Numbered from the stretch's first letter, positions 1 to 10,369 are shown. The stretch is 64,000 nucleotides of DNA from Pycnopodia helianthoides (GCA_032158295.1 CM063255.1:16644094-16708093); one strand, 5' to 3'. The notes: a model not told the origin generated them from the letters alone. Made by a program: numbers and translations.

Positions 1-326
1 CCAATCTTTTCATATTCTGATGAACAAATTTTAAAGTCTCCCTGATATGGAAACTTTTTCCCTTATTTAATTTTGAATGAAGTTCATGTTAATTTTACTT
101 CTCCTTGATTGTTGTACAAAATCTCCCCGATTGTTAGATGCAAATTTTTGCAGCTCTGTCTTTGGAAACTAGAGGATTGGAATGAATGTACTCTTCCAAA
201 AACCAATGATGTACATATCATCCCTTTATGGTACGGTTCTCGAACACTGAAATTATCACATCTTTTAAGGCCATACATATTTCCAGTTAAATAATTAATT
301 TGTTACCTTTTTTGTCATTGCCACAG
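1..326. other. AT-rich sequence upstream of the LDLa exons
   Basis: No exon could be supported here. At about 150-240 there is one stray copy of the 73-bp unit that forms the tandem array at 2262-2800 (shared words such as AACTAGAGGATTGGAATGAA and CTCTTCCAAAAACCAATGAT). The stretch probably belongs to an intron of the gene that ends at 986. Confidence 0.5.
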
Positions 327-365
327 TTCTTACGCAGAATAAGGAGGGAATTTTTGATAAATGGG
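327..365 (+). CDS. Possible 39-nt internal exon of the LDLa-containing gene
   Basis: The sequence is bounded by a good acceptor (tcattgccacag) and a consensus donor (gtaagt at 366). Read with two leading bases it gives LTQNKEGIFDKW plus one base. That base joins exactly to the two leading bases of the exon at 868, so the phases match (1 nt + 2 nt). The other two frames are a stop-containing frame and a basic peptide that cannot be joined in phase. Upstream exons lie outside the window or were not recognised. The evidence is splice signals and phase only; a 39-nt exon is small and could be chance. Confidence 0.45.
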
Positions 366-867
366 GTAAGTTTCTCAATGATGAATTAACACATTAAGCA
401 AACAATTAAACAGACACCCCCCCTAAAAAAAAAAAAAAAAAAAAAAAGCAGAAACAAAGATCCATATAGGCCCCAAAAAAACTTCTACATGAAGGCAGTA
501 TATGTACATGTGTAACCTAGATTAGGCCTACTTTGTTGATGAATAGAAAGGTTCATTAATGCTGTTTGGTTTACTAATTTAACCCTCCTACCGTTCGACC
601 ATTCAGTATCATCCACTGTGGTTTTGAATGATAGATGCACTATGCTAGCCTGCAATATGTTATGATGTGTTAAATGCATCTGCACAATACACAGTAAGTT
701 CTGTGCACAGCAATTGTAGAATTTCCGGGGTAATTTTTGGCACAAACGCAGCCTCTTCTAGTTTGAAAACCTAACCGTCACTCTGTTTCACTCTGAGGCA
801 TTGCTACTATTACCCCAGTTGCAAGTTTAATCGTCATTCTGATTGTATTTTTTGTTTCTGATTTTAG
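366..867 (+). other. Putative intron with a partial 230-bp TTAA MITE copy
   Basis: It contains a poly(A) run (about 427-447) and, at about 579-725, a diverged partial copy of the 230-bp element seen whole at 36362-36591 and 41469-41698 (TTTAACCCTCCTACC at one end, then words such as GGTTTTGAATGATAGAT). It ends in a pyrimidine-rich tract and TTTTAG acceptor. Confidence 0.5.
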
Positions 868-986
868 AATGTGAAGATGGATTTGAGTGTGATGAAGGCA
901 CATGTCAGTCACCTGCCTCAAGATGTGACAGTATCAATCAATGTAGGGACGGATATGACGAGTTAGACTGCCCAACTGGTTCATAA
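868..986 (+). CDS. Terminal exon encoding an LDL-receptor class A module (3' end of gene)
   Basis: After the acceptor (ctgattttag) and two leading bases, the frame reads CEDGFECDEGTC, then CDSINQCRDGYDELDC, then PTGS and TAA at 984-986. The six cysteines and the acidic C-terminal DGYDE box match the LDLa consensus (C-x-x-G-F-x-C ... C-D ... C-x-D-G-x-D-E-x-x-C), a small extracellular calcium-binding fold found in lipoprotein receptors and in many secreted or membrane mosaic proteins. The last acidic residues are those that coordinate calcium in the family. Only the C-terminus is in the window, so the rest of the protein is unknown; no transmembrane segment follows the module, which suggests a secreted protein or one anchored upstream. 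A SINE starts about 20 bases after the stop and probably lies in the 3' UTR. Confidence 0.8.
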
Positions 987-1004
987 GAACTTCGGTCAGT
1001 GGAG

Positions 1005-1530
1005 TGATGTGGAGTTTTGCGGCCAAGCGGTCTTAACAGCGGCATGGCCAAGAGGGGGGCCCCCACAAATTTTCAGTGCCCCCCTACAGAAGAAAAATGG
1101 CATAGTGCTCACAAAAAGAAAAAGTTAAGTGAAAAAAAAGGAAAATTTGTGTAAGTAGGCCCCTATAATCTAATGTAGTGAACGCTCGCGATCGGGATCA
1201 CTACCTCGGCCACAAAATGCCAAGAATATAAGATGATGGTGGCCCCCTGCAGCGTCCTCCTCCCAAAATAAAAGCATGTTCCCGACCACTGACAAACTCA
1301 TTCCCCTCCCCCCCCAGTACTTGACAGCAATGCCCCCCCCCCCCCCATCGAAAAAAGTCCAGGCTATGCCGCTGGCGGTCTAGTAGACCGGACTCAAGCT
1401 CTGGTGCTGTCAGAGCGTTGGTTTGGGTCTTTGTCAAGGTACTTGTGCCTTTAGGCAAGACGCTTAACCAGAATTGCTTTGTCTTCAGGATGTGATGGGA
1501 CTTCGTTCCTGTATGGTGTGGAATGCCTGT
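1005..1530 (+). mobile_element. tRNA-derived SINE copy, split by a hAT-like insertion
   Basis: The A-box-like GCGGCCAAGCGGTC at 1019-1032 and the body (GGACTCAAGCTCTGGTG, then CTTTAGGCAAGACGCTTAACCA) match the SINE family that recurs at 3010, 3335, 8504, 9870 and 12910. The two parts are separated by the element at 1037-1374, and removing it restores the family order. The B-box region is degraded (GTTTGGGTCTTTGTCAAGG instead of GGGTTCGAGTCCCGGTC). Confidence 0.6.
1037..1374. mobile_element. Short hAT-like MITE inside the SINE
   Basis: The ends are inverted repeats (CAGCGGCATGGCC at 1037, GGCTATGCCGCTG ending at 1374). The SINE word GCGGTCT occurs on both sides (1028-1034 and 1375-1381), consistent with an imperfect 8-bp duplication as made by hAT transposases. 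The ends CAGCGGCRTAGCC are typical of hAT MITEs. The interior is rich in poly(C)/poly(G) runs and has no coding potential. Confidence 0.55.
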
Positions 1531-1532
1531 TA

Positions 1533-2072
1533 TAGGCAGGGCTTACTTTTTGTAATTGCCAAAGGTTGCTATCCTCACTTGGTGTATCCCAACATATGCA
1601 TAAGATAACAAAACTGTAAAAAAATCCTGGGCTCAATTGTCAATGAGTGATGTTGTTTTTGAGAAAGAGGTAAGGTTTCACTAAAATATTTGAGAAAGGC
1701 TTTAGGCATGATCATGAAGCCTTTCTCAGCAAGGTTTTAGCCAGGATTTGGTAAAAGGGTGTCCAATTTTGGGGAAATTTAAAAACTGGGTGTCAAAGTT
1801 GTTCACTTACAATACATTTACACGTAAATGACAGAAAAAATAGGGTGTCCAAATTTAAAACAGGGTGTCCAAAAGACACCCAGACACCCCTCTGGCTAAC
1901 ACTATGTTTCTCAGGCATCTGAAAGCACACAATTCTATGCAACAAGGGTGTTTTTTTCCTTCCAATTGAGTCAAAATATTCACTGGTTTGTTATTTTATG
2001 CATTTGTTGGGATACACCAAGTGAGGATACTGGTCTTTGACAATTAACAAAAGTATATACCCTGCCTTTAAA
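1533..2072. mobile_element. Fold-back MITE with TAAAGGCAG-type ends
   Basis: The left arm (about 1533-1640) is an inverted copy of the right arm (about 1955-2072): TAGGCAGGGCTTACTTTTTG at left, and the complement of that pattern ending CCCTGCCTTTAA at right. The inner part (GAGAAAGAGGTAAGGTTTCACTAAAATATTTGAG; GAAAGCACACAATTCTATGC) is the same family as the element at 13488-13842. The left terminus has been replaced by an inverted copy of the right one. No coding capacity is seen. Confidence 0.6.
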
Positions 2073-2261
2073 AGTTGTCAGCAAAACCTCGCAATAAATA
2101 ATTGCCTTTGAATCAAATCTTATTTAAATTTTAAAAGCAAGTCAATTTCTACAGCACAAAAAATACATTAGAATTAAGCACATTAAATTGTAAAAATATT
2201 TTCTGCTTTGTTGAAAACAATGCATGGGGATCTTTGCCAAAGATGTACCACCGCTTTATGA

Positions 2262-2800
2262 TTTGTTTCTTAAAAACTAGAAGATTGGAATGCACGCTCT
2301 CCTAAAACCAATAATGCACCATCCCTTTATGGTACGTTTCTTGAAAACTAGAGCATTGGAATGAATGTACTCTTCCAAAAACAATGATGAACAATCCCTT
2401 TATGATATGTTTCTTGAAAACTACAGGGTTGGAATAAATGCCCTCTTCCAAAAACCAATGATCTACCATCCCTTTACGGTATGTTTCTTGAAAACTAGAG
2501 GATTGGAATGAATGCTCTCTTCCAATAACCAATGATGTACCACCCCTTTATGATATTCTTGAAAACTAGAGGGTTGGAATAAATGCCCTCTTCCAATAAC
2601 CAATGATCTACCATCCCTTTATGGTATGTTTCTTGAAAACTAGAGGTTTGGAATGAATGCTCTCTTCCAAAAACCAATGGTGTACCAACCATTCATGATA
2701 TGTTTCTTGTAAACTAGAGGATTGGAATGATAATACTCTTCCAAAAACCAACAGTGTACCATTCCTTTATGATATGTTTACTGTAAACTAGAGGATAGGA
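2262..2800. repeat. Tandem array of about seven ~73-bp units
   Basis: Each unit reads approximately CCTTTATGGTATGTTTCTTG, then AAAACTAGAGGATTGGAATG, then AATGCTCTCTTCCAAAAACC, then AATGATGTACCAT. Units differ by point changes. Continuous minus-strand reading frames through it are a by-product of the repeat. A single unit sits near 150-240. It has no variable spacers, so it is not CRISPR-like. Confidence 0.8.
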
Positions 2801-3009
2801 ATGATTTAGTACAATAAAGAAACTTTTTATATGTTTGTATATTAATCACAGACATGTAACAACTTTTATTTGTGATTAGCTGTAAAGTAAAACTTAATAC
2901 ACATTTTATTTTTATACCTCATTGAATTTATTTTGTTGTTTTTATTGCACCAAGTTGCTTTTTAAGTTCTAAAAAGAATTTGTGAAAGAAGAACAGAACT
3001 GAAACAATA
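2801..3009. other. AT-rich spacer
   Basis: Nothing recognisable between the tandem array and the next SINE. Confidence 0.5.
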
Positions 3010-3310
3010 AGAGTGGATAAGAACACTGGACTCAACCTCTGGTGTTTCTGATCAGCAGAGTGTGGGTTCGAGTCCCAGTCATGACACTTGTGTCCTTGGG
3101 CGAGACTCTGAACTATTATTGCTTTGTCCCTCGGATGGAACACAGAGTTGTAGGTCTTGTGTGTTGTGTAATGCACATAAAAGAACCCAGTACACTTATT
3201 GCTATAAAGAGAAGGAGTTCTTCCTGGTTTTTTCTTCAATGGTTGGCTGCAGATTGCGCTACAGCACCTAGTAAACTGTTACTTGATGCTTTTCTAAATA
3301 AATTGTTTTT
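3010..3310 (+). mobile_element. tRNA-derived SINE copy
   Basis: It contains the family core: GGTGTTTCTGATCAGCAGAG, then the B-box-like GTGGGTTCGAGTCCCAGTC, then TGACACTTGTGTCCTTGGGC. The 5' A-box part is missing or diverged. Plus-strand reading frames here are accidental. Confidence 0.65.
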
Positions 3311-3334
3311 ATAATCCGAACGTAGCCCTGCATT

Positions 3335-3662
3335 TACCTTCGAGTCCCGGTCTTGACACTTGTGTCCTTAAGCAAGACACTAGACCATTATTGCTGCGTC
3401 CTTCGGATGGGACGTAAAGCCGTTAGTCCGGTGTGTTGTGTAATGCACGCAAAAGTACCCAGTTACACTTAGCGTGGAGAAAAGGGATTCGTCTTGATGT
3501 TCCTGGTTTGATCGGCAGCATATTGTGCTATGTAAATGAACAGGTCTCATACTTCAAAATCTAGCTCCGCATACCTTGCAGAAATGAAACAAATACTGAG
3601 CGCTTTGAGTTGCCAATTAGTGTAATAAAGCGCTATATCAGAACTCAGTATTATTATTACAG
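3335..3662 (+). mobile_element. tRNA-derived SINE copy, 5'-truncated
   Basis: It starts within the B box (CGAGTCCCGGTCTTGACACT), runs through the shared body (TTCGGATGGGACGTAAAGCC; GTGTGTTGTGTAATGCACGC), and ends in a TATTATTATTA tail at about 3650. That tail is shared with the copy at 8504. Confidence 0.7.
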
Positions 3663-3928
3663 ATACAGGAACTAAACAAAATCTATTTCTGCCCTCAAGA
3701 CCAAGTTAAACTCAAATGCTTTTTTTTGCTGGGTGATTTCAACTTGCCAATCTAGTGGAAGTAAGGTACTGTCTCTGACATGCGAGGATGCAGTAAGACA
3801 GCAGGGGAAAAAAACTTATTGATTCATGCATTTTGTTGTGAATTGTACCTTTTGTACTTTAAAATAAGTTTTGCTTGACAAAACTTACAACTTTTTACCA
3901 TTTGTTTTGCTTTAATTCTTATTTTTGA
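3663..3928. other. Unassigned AT-rich spacer
   Basis: No gene, RNA or clear repeat recognised. Confidence 0.4.
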
Positions 3929-3959
3929 GTGTTATTTTTTTTGTACTGCGCCTTTGAGC

Positions 3960-4115
3960 AAACAAATCAAAACTTCTGCGGTCAAGATCTACAAAGTGAA
4001 GATTCTCAAAAGTACTTCGGTGTCACCATCACAGATACCTTATGCTGGAAAATCAAATCATATGAAGTATCTAAGACTGTAAGAAATCTCAAAGAGTACT
4101 TGGCACCGAAAGGGT
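3960..4115 (+). pseudogene. LINE reverse transcriptase fragment (CR1/jockey-like)
   Basis: The frame reads SQKYFGVTITDTLCWKIK, then SKTVRNLKEYLAP. This resembles the 'YLGV-I---L-W--HI--I--KA---L--L--L' block downstream of the catalytic core in CR1/jockey/L2-type reverse transcriptases. Only about 50 residues are left, with no start and no catalytic YxDD box. It is a dead fragment; the exact clade cannot be told. Confidence 0.5.
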
Positions 4116-4844
4116 CAAAATTGGCAATCAGATTTAGGTTCAGATACGTTCGTGCAGACGACACGGTAAAGCAAAGTTACAACGGCTAAAAGTGAGAGTG
4201 AGCCCTCTGTTGGCGAGGTTTTGCCAAGATATTGCTTAGACTGGTACCCACCACAACGAAGTGTAACACAACGGATGTTCTCGAGATTAATGTACAACAT
4301 GTACATTACAATAGCCGCATCACTGCACTCACGGCTCTACAAACTCGATACATTCTCGTGTGTTTTGATTGCCAATTTTGACTCTTTTTGTCAAAATTTT
4401 ACGTGTAATTGCACCAACAAGAATATATTATTGTTACTATCTATTAATCTATCAACGATGAGTTATTAAGGAAACCCGTCATCTTGTCAGAAAGAGGTAA
4501 GAAATACGTGCAGTTGTTCTCCGGCCAAACAAAGTGACTTGGCCTTGCCCTGTTGGCAGAAGTTGACTTAAATTACTTGCTTGATCAAGTTGATCGTTAA
4601 AACTGGCAGTCATGCCATATCACATTCGAGCCAACCTTCACTATTTTTCCATAAATATTCTTACCTTGTCCTTGGATTCTAGAAAGCTAAATAATTAAAG
4701 TATTTTCTACCTACCATACCAATCCATGCTAGCCCGCCCATAGTGCCAAAGGCTAAAGCTAGCAAAGCAAAGGATGTCAATTGTCGGACAGGGGCCGCTG
4801 GTCATCTCTCCACCCCCCCCCTAATATTATAAGTAATAGTAACA
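4116..4844. other. Unassigned intergenic sequence
   Basis: No exon or RNA gene can be supported. Short reading frames here lack codon bias and recognisable motifs. Confidence 0.4.
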
Positions 4845-5875
4845 AGCTCGCCCACAACAAAGTTGCCCCCTGCAAAGTCGCCCCCTAACCGGCTCGCCCC
4901 AGGTTGTTACAAAGTCTCACCCTGACAATGTCGCCCCCCTAGCAAAGTCGCCCCCAGATGTTATTTAGTTTCGGAAAATAATTATTAAAGGCTTCTTATC
5001 TATGGTACTAATATTAGTAATATAATGCCTGGCTTAAGTTAAATTATTGTATTGAAGAAAGGAATATTGAGTAAAGCCTACTCTACTTGGGCTGTATGTT
5101 TAGTTTTTGCTTGGGTAAAAAACGTCATCAAATAATAAACTCCATGCCCCAAATTTACATAATTGTCAATGACAATGAGTTTATTAACGTGCTCAATTTA
5201 TTGTAAATTATAACAGTAACACCCGACAAATACTTAATAAACGTTATAGGCATTTATTTTACAAATATAATACCCAGCACTTACTGAATTACCGTATAAC
5301 AATTAACAAAAATCGTTAGCCTGCTTAACTTGTTATTATATACTTATAGACATTTTGTTTTGCAAATAATTAATACACAAAAATTAAAACAATCATTTTA
5401 AATTTAATGATTATTGACAAATTGTTTTCATCCTTTTTATTTTTTTATAGTGGATACTCGGTGGAAAGCTAAATATTTTATTTGGGTTTCTAAAATTCAA
5501 CACTAGAAATAGCCTCCCCCATGGACAGCACTGGCTTCAGATTTTCACCCCCATCCCTGTGCCCCCTCCCCCTTAATAGTTACGCCACTGATTCCAGCAG
5601 TTTTGTGTTTTTCAATTCGGCTATTTTCATGATGAGTCCATCATGTTAGGAAGATGTTTGTTGAACTAGCTTTCGACAATAAGAACCTTTTCTCCCATTT
5701 TGATTCTGTGTTGTAAACAAAATTTTGTCAAGTTGAAGTCTTGAGATACAACACTCGCCCCCAAAATTACCACAAGAAGCCTTAATTATTTTCCCAAACT
5801 AAATAACATTTGGGGGCGACTTTGCTAGGGGGGGCGACTTTGCTAGGGGGGCGACATTGTTTAGGGGCGACATTG
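4845..5875. mobile_element. ~1 kb element with GTCGCCCCC-rich inverted terminal repeats
   Basis: The left end has iterated units such as AAAGTCGCCCCCTA and CCTAGCAAAGTCGCCCCCAG, then ATGTTATTTAGTTTCGGAAAA and AAAGGCTTCTT. The right end has the same in inverse order: AGAAGCCTTAATTATTTTCC, CTAAATAACATTTGGGGGCG, then repeated ACTTTGCTAGGGGGGGCG units. The interior is AT-rich with no coding capacity. The inverted ends identify a non-autonomous DNA element. Its target duplication is unclear because the ends are repetitive. Confidence 0.6.
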
Positions 5876-5982
5876 CTTCAGTCACTTCGTACCCAAGTCA
5901 CTTCGTACCCTCGTACACATAGTAACTACGTACACATGTTGCACCAGCCTCACACGCGGCCACTGTTTGTCATGCTCACCAG

Positions 5983-6175
5983 GGCCCAATTTCATAGAGC
6001 TGCTGAAGCAGTAAATATTGCTTAACATTTTTCTGCTGAGCAAAAAGGAGCAAGATACCAGTCTAAAATGGTACATATGACATGGTAGTTTGGCTGGTAA
6101 TCTTACTCTGGTAAGCATAATTTTATATTTTGCTTAGCTACTTTTTGTGCTTAAGTAGCTCTATGAAATTGGGCC
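5983..6175. mobile_element. 193-bp MITE with GGCCCAATTTCAT ends and CAG duplication
   Basis: The ends are GGCCCAATTTCATAGAGCTG and its near-perfect inverse AGCTCTATGAAATTGGGCC. CAG flanks it on both sides (5980-5982, 6176-6178). A 108-bp relative lies at 57137-57244, also flanked by CAG, and there an empty site is present in the paralogous copy. A reading frame over the left half is accidental. Confidence 0.75.
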
Positions 6176-6178
6176 CAG

Positions 6179-7074
6179 GCCTAATGCTCACCATTATGGG
6201 TCCAGTGGGAGTCAACTGGTAAGCATGTAAATGCTGCGATGCCTAAAATGCACACACTACACTGTATAACACACCAGGACGTTGACTCTCAAATTAGCGC
6301 AGTCAAGATTACTATGATGATGATGTCAGGTGAATTGGGTCGATATAAGGTGCATACTCCCAAGATGCCTCAAATCCCCCACCCATAATTATGCTATGCA
6401 CATGTAATGGTGAAATAACATTTTGCCACATTTTGTCCTGTCATTGTATGGTGAATCACTGCCACAGATTGCCACTGCAGAAATTGACCAAGGTTGAGAA
6501 CCTCATCTCTTCTCAACAGTGGCCTAAATTCCATTGCATTTAAGCACAGCTTGCGGCTTCTCCAGTTTACCACTCTCATTGAAGCACTTAGGGCAATGGC
6601 TCTACTCTCTACACCAGCATGTGTGAGCCTCAAAATGTCACTGTTGGGGCAAAATGGGGTATGGGTTGGTTGTCTCAAGAAACACGCTGATGGTTGGTCC
6701 AGTTTAGGGGGAGGATTATGTAGATTTCTCTGTTGGCCCTCATTACAATCTTCATTATAAATAATTTTCATAAATTGCGTTATTTGTACTTACAGGTTGC
6801 AGCCTCCAGGACTTGCTCTAGAATGTCAGCATGTTCATGGATTGAACAAGTTTTAACCACCTCACTGTGGCGTTAGAGAGGTTTCTGGGTGTGTTTCGGA
6901 CCTATAGTATTGTGAATATGGAAACCCTGTTTTAATTGTCATTTATGCACACTAAGTGAGCAATTTGAAAGACCTACTTTTTCACAGTCAATTTTGCCAC
7001 CTTGCGTCCTGCTCTATGTGTACTTGGCTGGTACCTTGCTATTCAACTGGTAGTGTAAAAGTGACCGCTGCACC
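6179..7074. other. Upstream region and probable 5' UTR of EXT1
   Basis: No repeat or exon was firmly identified. The stretch just before the ATG (about 6990-7074) is probably 5' untranslated sequence. A transcription start or upstream non-coding exon cannot be placed from sequence alone. A 125-codon minus-strand frame at 6394-6771 has no recognisable domain and is not called. Confidence 0.4.
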
Positions 7075-7985
7075 ATGCATGCCAAAACAAGATACACCTT
7101 CTCATTCTTGAGCGTCATTGTATTGTTTCTGTTATACAAAGCATTGTTTCACAGTAAACAGTCGAGTCAAAACATCAGCAACAAAGTGAAATCGCAGTAC
7201 GATCAACTATGTAACTACGCCACGTGGACCGGAAGCGAAACCATTGATGAATACGGGTTCGACTTACACACCTCACCGAAACAGAGACGAGAATCTCGGA
7301 AAAACCTGTACAAGAATAGAAAATGTCGCATGGACACATGCTTCGACGAGACCAACTGTAGGAAGGACTTCAAAGTTTACGTTTACCCGATTCATGGGAA
7401 AATAAGTGAGAGCTACTCGCGTATTCTAGCATCAATTCGAAACTCAAGGTTTTACACGCCTAATGCTGCAGAAGCGTGTTTGCTAGTCCCTTCCATCGAC
7501 ATGTTGGACAGAGACGTTCTTAGTCACGAATTTGTCCTCGATGCGCAGAGTAAATTTCGGAAGCTACCCTACTGGAACGGAGGCCGGAATCACATCATAT
7601 TCAATTTGTACTCCGGCACGTGGCCAGACTATTCCGAGGAACTCGGCTTTGACATCGAGCAAGCGATCTTGGCCAAAGCAAGCTTCACCAAGCAGCATTT
7701 TCGTCCAGGTTTTGACATTTCGTTGCCACTCTTCGGTAAGTCGCACCCGCAAAAAGGAGGCTCAAGAGGTGACCTACAAGCCAACAACTTCCCGGTTATA
7801 CGGAAGTACCTCCTGGCCTTCAAAGGGAAGAGGTATTTGAGTGGAATTGGTTCCGATACGAGAAACGCTCTGTACCACATCCACAACGGCTATGACATCA
7901 TACTGCTGACCACCTGCAGACACGGCAAAGATTGGTACAAGCTGAAGGATGTCAGATGTGACCATGACAATGCTGAATATGAGAA
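7075..7985 (+). CDS. EXT1: EXT1 exon 1: exostosin-1, N-terminal anchor and most of GT47 domain
   Basis: The ATG at 7075 (context CACCATGC) opens a frame with a short basic N-terminus and a hydrophobic segment ([17 protein letters not shown]), the type II signal anchor expected for a Golgi glycosyltransferase. The lumenal part includes [29 protein letters not shown] and [20 protein letters not shown], all strongly like EXT1 of other animals. The exostosin (GT47) half is associated with glucuronyltransfer. The exon ends after GAG AA, with the donor gtaagt at 7986 (phase 2). This large first coding exon resembles the vertebrate gene's. It encodes residues 1-303 and two bases of codon 304. No in-frame ATG upstream gives a longer open reading. 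Confidence 0.95.
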
Positions 7986-8503
7986 GTAAGTTCTTGTGTC
8001 TCACATTTTGTATCTACACTTGTGCAACCCTCCTACACACACTTTGCAGCTTTTCCTTTGCAAAACAGCCCAACTCAAAAATTTGGGTTTTTGATAAAAG
8101 ATGATTTCTGGGTAAATTGAGGGCACTTTTTTCATTTTTCAAAGTTTCAAAGGCGTACAGTGTATGGTTTTGAATATAGCATGTCCTATCTTGGCCTCTT
8201 TTACACTTTCATCCTTTTTTATGGTAAAACAGCTATCTCTGTCTTGAGTCATGTACATTTTATCTTTTCGAGTTGGGCTGTTTTGCTATGGAAGTGCCAA
8301 CAGGAACCACAATGTACCTTCTAGACTAGCACTGGGTGTATATGGTTTTCTTTTGTTTGTACAGCTGGTATTATGTAGAAATTCCATGGCCTGTGTACTG
8401 TGGACTTCGTTTCCACAGTCTTCTGTGGTATTTTTGGTAAAAGAGCTAGTTGGGCAATAGAGCGCACTGATAGTGGCTCGTGTACTGTGGACTTACATGT
8501 AGT

Positions 8504-8945
8504 TGGGGGCGTGTTTGTGACCGAGAGGTCAAGCATACTGGACTCAAGCTCAGGTGTTTCTGATTCAGCAGAGTGTGGGTTCGAGTCCCGGTCTTGACAC
8601 TTGTGTCCTTGAGCAAGACACTAAAACCATTCTTTATTCTTCCTTTGGACGGAACATACATAGTTTGGTCCTGTGTGTTGTGTGATTCACGTAAAAGAAC
8701 TCGGTACACAATTTTAAAAGAAGTGGTTCGCCATGGTGTTTTCTGAGAAATTTGGCTGCAGATTGTGCCACAGCACCTTGTAAACCGTTACATGATGCTA
8801 TGTAAATAATTGGGTCTTATAATTTAGACAGGGCTCCACATGCCTTTCCAAACAATATGTTAAGTGTCTGTTTTGAGACGCCCTCGGGTGTAGTAAAGTG
8901 TTTTATAAGAACTGTGTACTTTTGTTAGTATTGTTATTATTATTC
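8504..8945 (+). mobile_element. Near full-length tRNA-derived SINE in EXT1 intron 1
   Basis: The copy starts with an A-box-like GTGACCGAGAGGTCAAGC. The B box GTGGGTTCGAGTCCCGGTC follows at about 8576. The body continues with TTGACACTTGTGTCCTTGAG, then a unique 3' part and a TTATTATTATTC tail. It gives the best idea of the family length (about 430 bp). Its tail ends only about 35 bases before the acceptor of EXT1 exon 2. Confidence 0.75.
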
Positions 8946-8980
8946 ATTTATTTTGTATTTAATTTTTCATTACATAACAG

Positions 8981-9182
8981 ACATGATTATCAGATTCTGC
9001 TGCACAACTCTACGTTCTGCCTTGTCCCTAGAGGGCGCCGTCTAGGATCCTTTCGGTTTTTAGAATCGTTACAAGCAGCTTGTATTCCTGTCATACTAAG
9101 TAATGGTTGGGAATTGCCGTTCTCTGAAGTAATTGACTGGAAAAAGGCCTCAGTTGAAGGAGACGAGAGGTTGTTGCTGCAG
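8981..9182 (+). CDS. EXT1: EXT1 exon 2
   Basis: The acceptor is ATAACAG at 8974-8980. The first base completes the Lys codon begun in exon 1. It encodes [18 protein letters not shown], then [16 protein letters not shown] and [19 protein letters not shown], the most conserved stretch of the exostosin domain, ending at LLLQ before the donor gtgagt. It is 202 nt long and closes in phase 0. Encoded residues are about 304-371. The end of the reading frame beyond the donor is intronic. Confidence 0.95.
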
Positions 9183-9718
9183 GTGAGTACTGGAGCGTCA
9201 TCCCTAACCAGCCCCAGTTCGCTATGAATCCACCTATGGGAGCAAGTTTGATCAAGGACCATAGTTAACTTTAGTTGGACTAACTCTGGTCGAACATACG
9301 CTAGTCAAATAATGGCTCGACTGCTCTAGCGACGATTTGCAACTAGCCCAGGGTTACCCTGTGGTAACCCTGTTTCAGCCCCAGGAGTACTCTACATTGT
9401 AGGTGGCAACAAACCTTCAGTGACGGTTGATTTGGGTCGACAGTCCAAACCAGTTATTTGTACATAGCCCGCACCTAAAAAATGGCCGTCCGGCCTTGTG
9501 ATGTTAGGCGATGTCTCAAAAAAATAAATTAAAAAAATCAGCATTGAACAAAAATGTCTATAAGTATGGTACCACTTGGGGGATGGGCAGGGTCTTGAAA
9601 AGTTGTACTCTCTGTACGACCTTGAAATTTTTGAAAACTTTGGACGGTCCCTACCACCCTTGAAAAGTTAATTCCTATTAATGTTCTCAACAATTTTCTT
9701 TTATGTTTCTACTTCCAG

Positions 9719-9838
9719 ATACCATCCATATTAAGATCCGTCAATGATGAGCGGATTTTGCTTCTACGTCAGCAGACGCAGTTCCTGTGGGACGCTTACT
9801 TCTCCTCTGTTGAAAAAATAGTGACCACAACACTTCAG
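9719..9838 (+). CDS. EXT1: EXT1 exon 3
   Basis: A 120-nt phase 0-0 exon between a pyrimidine-rich acceptor (tctacttccag) and donor gtaact. It encodes [19 protein letters not shown], then [21 protein letters not shown] (residues 372-411), matching the linker after the GT47 domain in EXT1. It has no ATG and so is easily missed by frame-based gene finding. Confidence 0.93.
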
Positions 9839-9869
9839 GTAACTGTCGTTGGATTGGTGGGATTGTGGC

Positions 9870-10265
9870 TTTGCCCGGATATGAGTGCCTGACTCAAGCT
9901 TTTGTGTTTCTGTTCAGCAGAGTGTGGGTTTGTGTCTCAGTCGTGACACTTGTGTCCCTAAGCAAGACACTTAACCATTATTGCTGCATCCTTCGGATGG
10001 GACGTAAAGCCTTAGGTGTTGTGTAATGCACGTAAAAGAGCCCAGTGCACTTATCGTAAAGAGAAAGGATTCGCCCTAGTGTTCCTGGTTTGACTGGCTG
10101 CATATTGCGCCACAGCACCGTGTAAACCATTACATGGTGCTATGTAAAGGAAAAAGGTCTCATAGTTCAGAACATAGCTGCACATACCTCGCAGGATAAT
10201 TGCATAATAATGTTGGAGCGCCATGAGCATCACTGAGTGACGGATTTGAGCGCTAAATCAATTGT
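9870..10265 (+). mobile_element. SINE copy in EXT1 intron 3
   Basis: It has family words GGCTTTGCCCGGATATGAG (diverged A-box region), GTTCAGCAGAGTGTGGGTTT, CCTTCGGATGGGACGTAAAG and GTGTTGTGTAATGCACGTAA, and ends with the GAGCGCT-type 3' part. Confidence 0.65.
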
Positions 10266-10369
10266 GACGTCAGTCTACATGGACAAATGCAGTCAAATTT
10301 AGAGTTGGGTGCTATTTTTACCGGTTACAAATGTATTACACAACACATGTGACCTACGGCTATATTTTA

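Noticed and set aside
2302..2692. Minus-strand reading frames across the 73-bp tandem repeat
   Set aside because: They repeat with the unit, change frame between units and have no recognisable protein motif.
2262..2800. CRISPR-like array
   Set aside because: Units are contiguous and have no unique spacers; the genome is eukaryotic.
6394..6771. 125-codon minus-strand frame upstream of EXT1
   Set aside because: No domain, no splice context; composition does not support coding.
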